Assembly: GCA_035041965.1 (NCBI GenBank)
Contig: JAPYMA010000303.1
Location: 1 to 64,000 of the forward strand
Origin: Anisakis pegreffii
Taxonomy: Eukaryota > Nematoda > Chromadorea > Rhabditida > Anisakidae
Direction: 5' to 3'
Length of the DNA stretch: 64,000 bases
Shown: positions 13,205-25,055 of the stretch, one piece after another
Position numbering within the stretch: the first letter of the stretch is position 1
Layout: the number at the start of each line of letters is the position of its first letter
Program-made: the position numbers and the translations under genes
The notes under the pieces: generated by a model
Told to the model about the DNA's origin: nothing
Database searches by the model: none
Seen by the model: the letters and a program-made list of their open reading frames with translations, nothing else

Positions 13205-16200
13205 GTTTGCAACTCATAAAGTGCGATTAAAACAAAGAAGTTTCAGTGAAGATTTCAAACGGATTTGATTGCGTAAATGAGTATAAAGATTCGATTACGG
13301 TTTATGATCCTTTTATGTGATCGAATCTCGTTTTCACCTCTTCGTAACCTCTTTTACTCTGTGCGTCGCTTTGCCCTCGTCGTTAAATATCAACTTGGTT
13401 TCATTAGGTGTTAACCACATGCCAAATAACCTTTCGCACTGCCTACCATATGCTGTTGATTACTATACGATGCCATATTCAAATGAGAACTATCCTCAAA
13501 CATTGTATTTGCTGTCGTCGTTACATAAGAACAACTTGTTCACCCAACTTCATGCAGTATTCACGATGGTTGATACTTTTTTTAATATTCTTAATTCTCC
13601 TTTTTTTTTTTGGGGGGGGGGGAGGTCAGGATGGGGATACTCAAAGATAAGAGGCTAAGAATGCATCCGATCCAATTTTCCAATGAAGCTGATGGTAGCG
13701 ATCATTATTAATTCGCTTAGCTGTTCCATTCAGTCGTCTATGAAGTATTCAATTTGCAAAGATATTAATATTAATACTTTAGCTCCTTAGAATTTGCTGA
13801 AACGATCGACATGCGATGTTCAAATTGTTTTATCGCCACTTAATTTCAATCTGCAACGATAGAACATTCATTGATCATCCGTTAATTCTTTCGGTTGATA
13901 ATAATAGAATGCATTAGATTCCTGTAAGCACATTGTGCTATCAATTTGGGTACTGTTTTTCCTGCAAACCATCGTAGTAGGAATGCGTTACCGTATTGTG
14001 ATGGTAATAGGCAACATTTTTTCTGAGTTTCTTCTAGAGAAAGAAACCAGTTCTTTGATTCGCCACTAGTTTTCTTTTCAGTTCTTTCAGTGCAATTCTC
14101 CTTGGTCTTTGGCAAAGCATTTCAAATCTTGTAGAGTGAGTGAATGAGAGAAAACGAATAGTTTATCACTCTTCAGAGTCGTCATCAGGGTGATATCTCA
14201 TATCCAGCTGTCACTTAAGCCTCTTACTTAGGAGCATTCATACAGTTCCTTGAACCTTCAGTGTGTACGATTTCTTTCAAGGCTCCAAGGACTATCCATG
14301 GTCAGAAACACAAGACCTTTAGTTGGAATTAATATGCCTGCATTACCTCGCCATCCATGATGTTGCTGTTCTTATTGTTAGAATATTGTTGGGCAATATG
14401 GAAATTAATTCATCTGAATTGATCAATCGCTAAAATTCTGACGAAATGAAGAGAAATGTTTCAGTCAGTGATGAAATTATATCAAGCAAAAATTTTTTTG
14501 GTCAATATGATGAGAATATTAAAAATTCGTTCATGCATACTAAGGTAGAATTTGTTTCTCATATTTCACATCAATACTGAATTGCTCCAAAACAATAAGT
14601 TCACTGAAGCTTCCCAAAATGTGATGTAATTTGAATGTGACATTCATTTCTATCCGTTTTGTTTCAGTTTTCAAGTGTAATTTATTTTTCATTGGATGGA
14701 TTTGCAACAGAATTGAATATTTATCAATGAAGTATCCGTGTGATTCTTAAAATGAAACTATTGCTGCAGCGATATCGTATAGCAGCGATTTGTTGATGAT
14801 GAGGATAGATGCGCTGAAAGTTTGTTTGTAAATCGTCGATGATGCAAGCACTAATCGGCTTGATGAAGCAACATGTGTAACTTGTTTCTGTCACTTGTTC
14901 ATCCTCCATTTGAAGGTATTTCATGATATGGTTAATATTCTTAGTGGTGAATGAAGAGTGATGATTAACGCCAAGACGTCCGTCGTCCTTTTTGCAATAA
15001 TCCTCTTGCATGTGATTATCGGTATTTGAATAAATGAATTTGTATACATTAACACATAATATCGAATATTATGTATCAAGAAAAGGCATAGATAGCCTTT
15101 GCGTAACGCAGACAAATACTTGATATGGAGCAATTATTTGCTTTAGCTGTACAAACAACTAATCACTGGCATCATAATGCTGTGTGTATCATTTGTGAAT
15201 TAATGATAACGAAGTGTAAAGTGTGAAATTGGTAAATGTAGAATCAACTTTATACGTACACATCCAATTCATCATTGCTTTATGAATCGTTTTCCGATCA
15301 GGTATATTTGCTGGCCTTTTCAAAGTGTTCTTCGAATCATCTCTTTATTCACTTCATTTATTTTGCATCCACAGACAAGATGACTCCATCATCTGCCGAA
15401 CAGCTCAGCAGCAATTGATCATCGCTTTGACAACTAAGGTAATTGTAGAATTTCGACTCGAATTTTTTCTTAGTGCTCGCTCTTTGATAGTGTTTCGTTC
15501 AAGGATAGTTTATTCCAAAAAAAGCGCATTTCCATCAATCAAAATATGCTACTGAATGAGTCACAAGATAAGTGAATGAATTCATGCGATCTGCTAACAA
15601 TATTTACAAAATCTTCATTCCACCTTTAATTGACTATACAGCTGAGGATCACCATAGTATTTCCAACTGCAATATCACACAAAAATATTATCATTTACTG
15701 AGAACTTGCCTCAACACACTGAGAACTTGCAATTAATTAACCTTTTTGTCTGCATTGAACTCAGTCATGGACCTAACCAAGCAAAACATTTATTTGAAAA
15801 TTTCCCATTGTTCCTGCAGGAAAAAATATCTCTTAAAGGATCAATACTTTTGCAAATATATCAATCTGATCTTGACAATAATTCACCTATTTGTTAACGC
15901 ATCGATTTGACTGCTGGATATTCAGCAAATGTCACTTGGAATATACTCTCTAATAATGATGATTTGTGTTTACCATTTGAAATGTTATTATTACATATCA
16001 TTGCCATATGCGATTGAATATCATCATGCTGATGTTGTATCATTATATTGTTCATTGCACATTCAGTAAGGAACATCCCATCAAATGCTCACCTTCGTTT
16101 ATTGTTTTCTTTTCATTTAGTGGTGTTTCACTGAAACTATTTATTGAACCATTCCAGCAAATAATTACAATCGTTTTAATTTCATCAACTTTGTTTACTC

Positions 16201-18580
16201 ATTGCTCTCGTACGTTCCATTAATTTAGCTAGTATGGTCCCCTCTAGTGCCCTCTACCTTGTTAGACTCATGAGATTCGGTACGATCGTATACAAGTGAA
16301 TTTTTTTGTTGTCAATGAACACATACGAACTTGAATATGGGAATTTTTTGATAATGTTATTGAAGAAATGATTGTGAGTGAATGAAATGTTCGGTGTGAA
16401 TCGACAGGTTTACACAAGCTTTTATCGAAACGTTTCGATAGGATCAATTGATGGGAATTTTTGCCATGGTGACAATGGAAAGAAATGAATTCGAATGTGA
16501 AAATTGATGCCTTTGGCAGATTGGATTGTGAAATGCCGTTCTATTGTGGAATCGAGAGTTGTTCTTATATGCAATCGATCGTGTAACCTGAAGCATGAAA
16601 ATGTTGTGACTTTCGAACTTGGTGCTTTTTCTAGACGGTTTCTCGCTAGTCGCATGCAGTTTTGCAGTTCATTCGTCTAACTTGCTTGGTTAAATTCTTT
16701 TACAACATTTCAGTCTGTGGTTTTTCTGCTGCAAGTGTCCGGAACGGGTACGTTATTGAAGAGTGAAGAGAAGAAGCGAAAGTTTTGGTTTAATGCCGCA
16801 TTGTTATGATTTTCATGATTGAGGTGAGCACACTGTGCGAGTTATTCCTTCAACTTTTTTGAATTTGAACTAACCCGGAAAAACTGCTTACTGATGGGGT
16901 TTAATGAGATATCTAAACCGAACGAGTGGTGACTCTCCGAAGTAAACATTGCCACTCTAGCGTGGGATATTGGTGACCGAATGAACGGGGTATTAGTTCA
17001 GCTAATGCTGTGAATCTTCATTGATACGTTCTTTGCTTGAGAGAAAAATTTTGTTCGACCGAAATAACTCAAAACGAACGCGGATCATTCTGACGAATCC
17101 ACTTACCCGTTCAAGCAATTGCATAGATTTGAAAGAAGATTCAGCCTTCAAAAAAAATCACTGCCACTGAAACATTTCAATAACAAAACAAATTTTTTCA
17201 ATAGCAAATATCAGCATAAAAGAATTAATAATGTGTGAAAAGATTCTTATCATCGTTTCAATTCAATTGATTCATCGAATAATTTCTATTTGCTCTTTTC
17301 CTACGAGCATTATCATTTGTTATTTGTTATTCTTATCATCAATTACCAATTTCATTCTTCATTCACATTCGTTTCTCATTCCTATTTTCTACTCGATGAT
17401 CGCATTTTCCATCGTCTCATGTGTCCCATCTTCTCGGCACATTAACCGCACATACGTGTTTCGCATCCATCGTATGGTCGCGCTTCATTTTATAGGAGAA
17501 CGCTTATTAAATAATCACCCATCCTTATCAAATCGCTATTTACCTATCGCAGGCAAATGTTGTTCCATTAGTGCGCTCACAATCAGCTCTAAACCTGTGC
17601 ATACCGAGTGATCATTACTGGTGTTTTTGGATGGTAATTACCGGAGCATTTGAACGACTCTTGATTTTAGTCAAGAAAAGGGACACAAATTTTATGAAGC
17701 AAAATGATGCCCACGGAATTTCCAATACCTTGCTCCGTGACAAAACTTCCTCAAATTTCTCGCCTTCTTGTTGCAATCGACTGTCGGCCATCCTTCACGA
17801 AAGGAATAAATATGCAGCTAGAGGGTGGAAGAAATGGTCAGTTCCCACATCTGATTTCACGAAAACCCTCGAAGAGCATCTAGTCGTCGTTCGCTGTCTC
17901 GAATTCGAAAATAGTTGATTCCGGTTTTTATTAGCTGATATATATCACTGCCTTAAGAGTATTTTTCAGTCTGTGTTCTCAGAAATCGCTTGCTATTCTT
18001 TCATGTTTCTCTTCAACTGCACAACAGTTGCCTAGTGAAGATATTGAAGATAATTCAATAAAACGATCAAAGTGATATCGGTGCTGAATGTAATGAGAAA
18101 TTCAAGATATAATCAAGAAATAAGTAGCAATAACTACTGAAAATTCATTTCTGAATCAAAATATCAATCGTACTGTGGATTGTTGGTTTTGTGAGCATTG
18201 CATATGAATGATATGTGAATATTTATTCATTCATCCATTTCGGCTTGTGGGAAAGAAACACAGAATGTGGCAGCAGATCTTTTTCATAGAAGCGCATTTA
18301 TCTCTGTTTAAATCTCCTCTTTGTAAGGACTTTAGTGTGCCACTGTGCGGCTTTCAAGTTCATAAAGTTATCATTTCCTTAAGAGCTTCTGTCAATTTTG
18401 AGCCGATCTACCGAACGTAACAAATCGACAACATGATCCAGTCGAACGTTAAGCACTTCTGCAAACTTCACATTTGTGAATTTCGGAAGAAATAGTTTTC
18501 CTTCTTCAGTTTGCTCACTTAAATGATGAACAATTTCGCTATTCGCGTGTTTTCGCAGTCTACTTTGAACGTTGCAGGAT
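13205..18580. other. Gene-poor stretch upstream of the ephrin gene
   Basis: No gene can be assigned. It includes a T11-G11 homopolymer junction at 13601-13622, the exon-like segment near 15376-15440, and a 115-codon open frame at 17571-17918 without recognisable domains. The ephrin promoter presumably lies at its right end. Confidence 0.35.
13601..13622 (+). repeat. T11 tract joined to G11 tract
   Basis: Eleven T (13601-13611) directly followed by eleven G (13612-13622), then AGG. Long G runs can form quadruplexes and are known deletion hot spots in nematodes lacking the DOG-1/FANCJ helicase. A similar arrangement occurs near 55077-55100. Confidence 0.9.
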
Positions 18581-21500
18581 ATGTTATCGTCTCTGATAAG
18601 CACACCAACTTCGCTAGCGATTACCTACTTGTTAATTGTTTTACACCAACTGCTGGTGCATTGTGCAACGGTTGATCTCGACTGGGTTTCCTCTAATCCG
18701 CTGTCAGTTTCATGCATTCATTTGAAACAAATTTTAATTGATTACCGTTATTCATATGTTCCATTCATCAATCTAGCCAAAATTAGCGTTTTCATATGTA
18801 AGATCACTTTTCACTCTGGTATTTACCGACCTCAATAGGAATTTTGCTGTGTATGGAGTTGCACTACTTTTTTTAATAAAGTTCTGCGTTGCAACTTCGT
18901 TTATTGCTTGATCATTAAAAGAACAAAAAAATGAAAGCAAAACCGAACGAAGTAACTTCAGTCATATGAGTATGCTTCGGAATTTTTGAACAGTTTTGAT
19001 TCAGGCCAGAACTAATTCAGGTTCCTGGCGTCAGGTTTGCGCATATTAAGGCGAGACGTTCGAATCAACGACCGTATTCGTTTCGCATGTTCTCAAGATG
19101 GGTCAGAACACGTTGCCATTCACAGGGTTATTTTCATTCCATTGCAATCATCACTCAAACTCGTCGCAGTTTTTTAAAGATTCACAAATGAATTGAGTAC
19201 AATATCATGACCGTTCAGCGTTTAGCTTAAAGAATAGCAGATGTAACAAATATTGTTGAAATTTTCAACGCTTCCTATTGATATACAGGTGAGTGAACGA
19301 GAGGCATTTTCGTGTCAACGTCTGTCGAGATTCACCGATGCACTCGTAGGAACGTGCACAAAAGCGAATGATTCCGTAATCATACGACTACGAGAGATTC
19401 CGATGCTGCCAAACGAACTCTCATATAAACCGAATAACGATTACTATTTCATTTGTAAGCCAAACAATCGCATTATTCTTTTAAAATGCACCTACCAAAA
19501 GCATTTGGTTATTCATTCAAAATATTGATAATTCGAGAAGTAATGTGCGATGCAGATTCATACACTATTCTATCATTCATGAAATGATAGTTGAAGTAAG
19601 AGCTGAAGTCGAGATCGGAAGAGAGGTAAACAAGGTTAGGGGATACGATAGATGAACCAACGGTTTATTGTTGACGCCGCTCATTCTGAAGTGATATGAA
19701 GCGGAAATGATTCGACGGCAACCTTGACGTTGCACGGTGATACGATGAGCTCAATGTTTGGGTGTCATTTACGTGTCTGATCATTATTAATGCTCATAAA
19801 CAATACTGTTACATTGTTATGGTTTGGTGTTCATCGTGCAAAACACTCTTCAAATTCTCTCAATTCACAACGCTATTCATTTGCGCAGATGAGACATTTT
19901 CGCGCATTAGTTTAGATGAATGGCATTTGTAGTCATCATAATTGACATTGCGGTGTATTGAAGCGAATTATGAGTGAAGTGGACGGATTGCATTACGCAA
20001 TAGGTTGTTTATTGCTGAGGTTAGATAAATATCATCGAGATTATCTAATCAGGATTATATTTGCTGGTAATAAGTCATCGATTGTGACAATTTATTTTTG
20101 GATAAGATTTTAGAGGGCATTACGGCAATCAACGATGAATGCGATAGACAGTGTTGGTGGTTGGTAAAGCGGTTATGTACTGTAACCATTTATTCGCTCT
20201 AGTTATTGTTGTTTTCCCATGGCAAATTTCCGGCTTTGAAACATTTCACTCGTGTGGAAAGGAAGTCATTTTGCAGCCACATCAACCGGGACGCCTGAAG
20301 GTCTTGAGAATTTCAATGGGGGTCTGTGTGCATCGCAAAAAATGCGAATTCAGATTCACGTCAACCCTCGAATGGACTCGTCCTCAGCAGCTATTGATCG
20401 AACGGGTGGGTTGAATGGAACTTTCTTAAGAGATTTATCGATTATAATCCCATTGAAATAGTATTTTTAGTATTTTTGTTTCTCAAACAAAAATAGTATT
20501 TTTATTTCTCAATATATAATTTCTGGTTCAGGCACATTGCGATCACGTATGCCTTGGGAATATAGGAGGTTTATTGTAGGAGCGGATGATTCGTTCCCGA
20601 GCAGAGAGCATATAATGGTGTTACCGGTAGATTCGAGGCAATACCCTGTGCCAGTTATGTACGTTCCAGTAAGTGCTTTTTATTATGAACGTTTGAGGCA
20701 GCTATTGGATTCAACGAATTAGTACATAGCGTGAATGAATCATAATGATGTGAAGAATTACTTCGATGATTTGAAGAGAGGACTTTATGAAGGAGAGAAG
20801 TCGCTGTGCTTATCAGCATTTAACCGACATTTTTACCTGTAGTGGTTCATGTTCTGGAATTTGAGGTGAGCGCTTCGAATGCGGATTTGGAAAGTGAGGA
20901 TGGGAAACGCTTGCGATTGCCTCAACATTTGTACATTCCGAACGGACGTCTTCAGACAAATCTTCTCGGCAATGCGCGCATTTTGGATCAGACAGGTTCA
21001 GTTGCGTTCATTGTTCAGTTCAGCATATAATTAACCATTTATTGTTCTCCGTCCACCCGCATTCGCCAACAATTTCGGCATTTTTCACTAATGAAACGTA
21101 CCACAGCCATGCATTCCACTGATGAAACAACAGTTTCAGGTGTCATCAACGATGCATCTGCCGACTATTCCCATCATCGTCCACACGTCATAGTTCAGCA
21201 TCGTTCCGATCCGGCACTAACGCGTGATGCAGGCAGAAGTGATGCTGCGGGCAGCGATCGTTTCGATGCTCAAGATGAACCATTCAGACTGTTTGAAAGA
21301 TCCGATGTACGAGGTTATCTTGAAGGTGATTCAAGACGTGGCGATGGAATGGCCAGGGCAACTGCGCTTAAAGGCAATGGTGATGAGAACGATTTTGAAG
21401 TGGAATATGTGGATTCGGCAGCAAGTCGAGGTTTGTCTTTTTTGCGATTGAGCCCTTCTCATGTCTTTTCCATAAACTATCATACGAAGCGGTTCATCTA

Positions 21501-21779
21501 CGAATGCCGATAATTATCAATGAAAATGATCATTTTTTGCTATAGTAGCTTTCAGCTGTCAATCATCATTCCGTTGGTAATTATAGAAATGATTCCCAAC
21601 GGAATGATGATTCTCTTTAATGAACCAGATATCCGATTACACTGTTTCGTTAGAATCATGCGATTCGTACGATTTTGTGCAAAACTTCATTTGTTGCAGG
21701 AATAGTGAAAATGCAATGGTATTGCTGCGAGATCATGTCGATATTTCTATCGATTATCATAATTCGACAGTTTCAATGA
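18581..21779 (+). CDS. Ephrin (Eph receptor ligand), 8 exons, complete
   Basis: A membrane-attached ligand of Eph receptor tyrosine kinases, used in axon guidance and epidermal morphogenesis. Exons: 18581-18702, 19021-19126, 19289-19454, 20277-20405, 20532-20668, 20866-20995, 21140-21430, 21700-21779; phases agree and give 386 residues. Exon 1 encodes a signal peptide (ITYLLIVLHQLLVHC) followed by LDWVSSNPL, matching the ephrin start W.SSNP.F. Exon 2 has INDRIRFACSQDG, matching GD.LDIYCP. Exon 3 has VSEREAFSC and GTC, and ends NNDYYFI. Exon 4 continues STSTGTPEGLENFNGGLC, the ephrin signature. All four conserved cysteines are present. Exons 5-7 encode a long, poorly conserved acidic linker with one RGD. 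The last exon ends in a hydrophobic run (EIMSIFLSIIIIRQFQ), consistent with a GPI signal as in other nematode ephrins. The family is certain; the joins of exons 6 and 7 are less so. Confidence 0.92.
21561..21612. repeat. 17-bp perfect inverted repeat in the last ephrin intron
   Basis: AATCATCATTCCGTTGG (21561-21577) and its exact reverse complement (21596-21612), separated by 18 bases. It could form a hairpin in the pre-mRNA 88 bases before the last exon. No function is known. Confidence 0.8.
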
Positions 21780-24130
21780 ATTTCACTTATTTGGCTGCTT
21801 GCGAGTGTATCCGAACTCGCACATTACCTTCTCATGTTTATTGAGCAGCAATTGCTTGTGTCATCGGGTTTTATTGCATATCATGCATATATGTAATAGT
21901 TTGCGAAACGCAACTGTATATTTTTGTTCGTTTGTGATGATCATTGCTGTGCTTCAGTTAGTTACTCGTTTGTTTTAGCTGCGACCATTTCATGTTTTCT
22001 TCTGTCAGATTTGTTATCTCTAAAACTTATGTGTAGTTTGTCATGTCAGTATTGTTTTGAAGAATGAAATGCCAAATGTTCTCCCCGTAGCCATTTGAAA
22101 GAATTGCTGAATTTCGAAACACTCTCAAGGTGTCCGTCCTTCTGCCATCCATCCCACATTTTATGATCAGGATTTCTTGATAATAAAATGTGGGATGGAT
22201 GACAGAAGGACGGACATTCTAATGACGGACATTCAAACTTGCCATCCTACACCAATCCATTCTAATGCAGATGCTATTAGGGGCATTGCCATGCTTTCAT
22301 GACTGCTTTTCACTTCCGAATGGCTTTCTTGTTAGAAATTATGTTGTTCGACATACTCGAGTGATTGATACATTTGAAATCTGCATCGTTTGACAATCTA
22401 TTTTCTATTTTCTCTTGTCTGATATATTATAGTTGAAACGACCGATTTCATTTTTTGAATATTTTCTCATTGAAAGTCACTTATTTTGTCTTTCTTCATT
22501 GTGAACATACTGCAATCAAACAATCAATCAATCGCGTGTTCTTTTGAACATCCACCATATATTCCACCTCTTTGCTCTGTGAGATTATCATCGTTTATCT
22601 GAACGACTATTTAATTACACATCACAGTTTGTCGTCTTCGATTAAGGCTTTCCATGTCTTAATCTTCTTTACACTCAATCTTTGTGTTTTATGTTTATTA
22701 CTCTTCTGAATACGTGCCTCATCGTCACCGGTGTTTCATGAAGTCTGATGATCCATTCATATGCTAGGCATCTACTATATTTTTCATTTCATCAACATAA
22801 ATGAGCTGTTTTATTTAGTGACTCTCGTTAAATTTTTACTTTATCTTCATTGAATGATCATCAAAAGCACTATTTGTATGATATAATTTTAGTATTATGA
22901 CATTTTAGTGCATAATTGAGCCCTATAAATGCTCCACAATTACCTAAAATGCTCCATTTTTTCATTACAATTGAAAAAGCAGTAGAATTTCCGGAATCCA
23001 TTTCTCTTGGACATACACAAACTTGTTTGGTCACTGTTATTTGCTAGTGGTTGAACAGTTGGATTGATGAAAATTTGTTGGAACAAACGAAACTTTTGTG
23101 TGTCACTCATAAGCGGTAGCAGCAGTTTTGGTGGATCACTCAACAATGGCGTTGATGCAATGAATTCGAGTAAAATTCCTGTGTTTTAATCGTGTTCTTT
23201 GCAACGGCACATTTCGTGTTGTTTTTTGTTTGTTAATATCACTTGTTTGTTCGATGTTAATTTATGTTAATATATTGTTGGTATAAATATGTGTTAATAT
23301 CATTTTGGAAATAATGAAAATATTCGATGAAGTTGTTCTGCTTGAATCACGAAATAATGTGACATTCCCAGCTATTTGCCGATTAATTTGATTGAGTAAT
23401 ACTGTGCCTGTAGTCCAGAGAGTTTATCAGTTGACATTTCCATTATGTGATGAAACTGTACTCTTATCAGATGAGCCATAAAGTTTAGCAGGGATTTTCG
23501 AATCAAGGAAGTGAGCCTAATCAGTTTCTGAGCAAATCTCTCTCGGGGAAGGTTGTTCTATTCCGCTCTTATCGAAAGTCTCCATCATACTCTGTATTCA
23601 ATAGATTACCGCAAATTCAATGAACACTCCCACAAACATTTATCGGAGCACTCCCAGCATAAGCAGAGTTGAACTTATGTGATAAGGAACAAGGAACTAA
23701 GTGAACGAAACCTCAAAGCAAAGAACGAGTTCATTCACGTCAAACAAATGATAACTCCACTCACTCACGCTCAATGATGTATCGATGATTGTCCTTTGCC
23801 ACAGCTGTTCCCATTAATTGTGCCCTTTTTATCGATTCAACTCAGTATTTTACTTCGATACAACAATTTACTTTAAGTGGATAAAGCGATCAGTCGGTAT
23901 CGGTATGCTGCAGCTGAACCATTTCTTCGCACACTTACTCAACTTCATCAGTTACAATTGTTTCACGCCGCAAATTTCAATTCTTTCCTCCTTATCTACG
24001 AAAGAAATTGCTCAAAACAGTTCTGTACTCGCGATTTTAACTAATTCACTTGTAGTGCATCCTTAAGCAATATGTGTGTCTTCGAATTGCATTCACTGTT
24101 CGAAACTGACGTAATGTTCGATGAATATTC
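21780..24130. other. Intergenic region with one hairpin element
   Basis: This lies downstream of the ephrin stop. Apart from the inverted repeat at 22131-22216 I see only short open frames. If the gene at 24131-25055 has further 5' exons, they could lie here, but I could not link any. Confidence 0.35.
22131..22216. repeat. 34-bp inverted repeat (hairpin element)
   Basis: The arms 22131-22164 and 22183-22216 are reverse complements with one mismatch, around an 18-base loop; the outer ends are TGTCCGTCC. The sequence GACGGACATTC recurs immediately to the right, at about 22224. No clear target-site duplication is visible. It is probably a tiny foldback transposon relic. Confidence 0.75.
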
Positions 24131-25055
24131 ATGATCGGTGGAAAGGAGGAGGAAGAAATATTTCGAGGCTTGTTCGGAAATCTAGCAATTTCAAGTCCAG
24201 AAGTGAAGTACTGATTGTGAACTGATACTGACTGTGAACAAAATTACACTTCTACAATTCCTCAAGTTTGTTGAAGTATGAGTCAAATTTGAGGAGTACA
24301 TTCGTGGACGAGAGCGAAGTGATCATTTTGATTGGTACAGATCAAAATTTGCAAAATTATCATGATTATGATGCATAATTCATCGAAGACAAAAAGTCTA
24401 CCATTCCGAATCGTTCAAAATGAATGAACCATTGACAACGTAGGAAAGGACCGAATGTATTTCAACATCAGAAACGATTAGTCAAATTCCGGAACAATTC
24501 GGTAAATCAAGTTTGAAAAATGAATGTCTGCATTTCTTTGGAGGTAAGTAAGTGAACGTCGGGTTCATTTAAACGTTTGCTGCAGACCTCCTCATTATGT
24601 TAGTGCAAGTTTCAGATCTGCCTACTGATGTTGAAAGTTACAATCTAAGCACCTATATCGCTGTCAGTCCACCCAAAAGACCACACGATCCATATTATTT
24701 TAATCAAAATCGAATCAAATCAAGTAATTCTATTATTATGTGTTGTCTGAATGGTCAGAGTTGATAATTTCGCCTTTAAAAATGGTACTATTTTTTGTTG
24801 CAAATATGTCGATTCAATTGACAACACCTCGCGATTATCGTTCAATATGTCCTGCCAGTTCTGTGCATTTTCATGTGTTTTTTATCATATTCGCTACTCC
24901 GCTTGTCCGCATTATTGTTGAAACGGTTTTGAATCCAAAAAATATTTTTAACGGTTTGAACTAAGCTCTTTGATCAAAGCACTTACATGTATTCTCTTCA
25001 GTTCGTTTTAACAGGATTCTTAAAAAGAGGGGAATCAAATTCTCACATTGAGTAA
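24131..25055 (+). CDS. Unrecognised spliced gene, 3' exons
   Basis: Three exons chain with consistent phases: 24444-24543 (after a GTAG acceptor, before GTAAGT), 24616-24723 (after TTTCAG, before GTAATT) and 25015-25055 (after AACAG, ending GAG TAA). A fourth, 24131-24202, starts with ATG and would join in phase 0. Together they encode about 107 residues: an acidic start (GGKEEEEIFRGLFG), then SETISQIPEQFGKSS, ECLHFFGDLPTDVESYN, SPPKRPHDPYYFNQNR and a basic end (FLKRGESNSHIE). The composition suggests an intracellular or tail region: there is no signal peptide, membrane segment or known motif. I do not recognise the family. More 5' exons are possible, and the first exon is the weakest. The next gene (+), choline kinase, begins 4.2 kb downstream. 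Confidence 0.45.

Noticed and set aside
17571..17918. Open frame of 115 codons upstream of the ephrin gene
   Set aside because: No known motif, no conserved pattern and no splice partners; its length is possible by chance in a slightly GC-richer stretch.
18379..18603. Minus-strand frame of about 70 codons overlapping the first ephrin exon
   Set aside because: Partly antisense to the ephrin start region, with no motif or matching exon.
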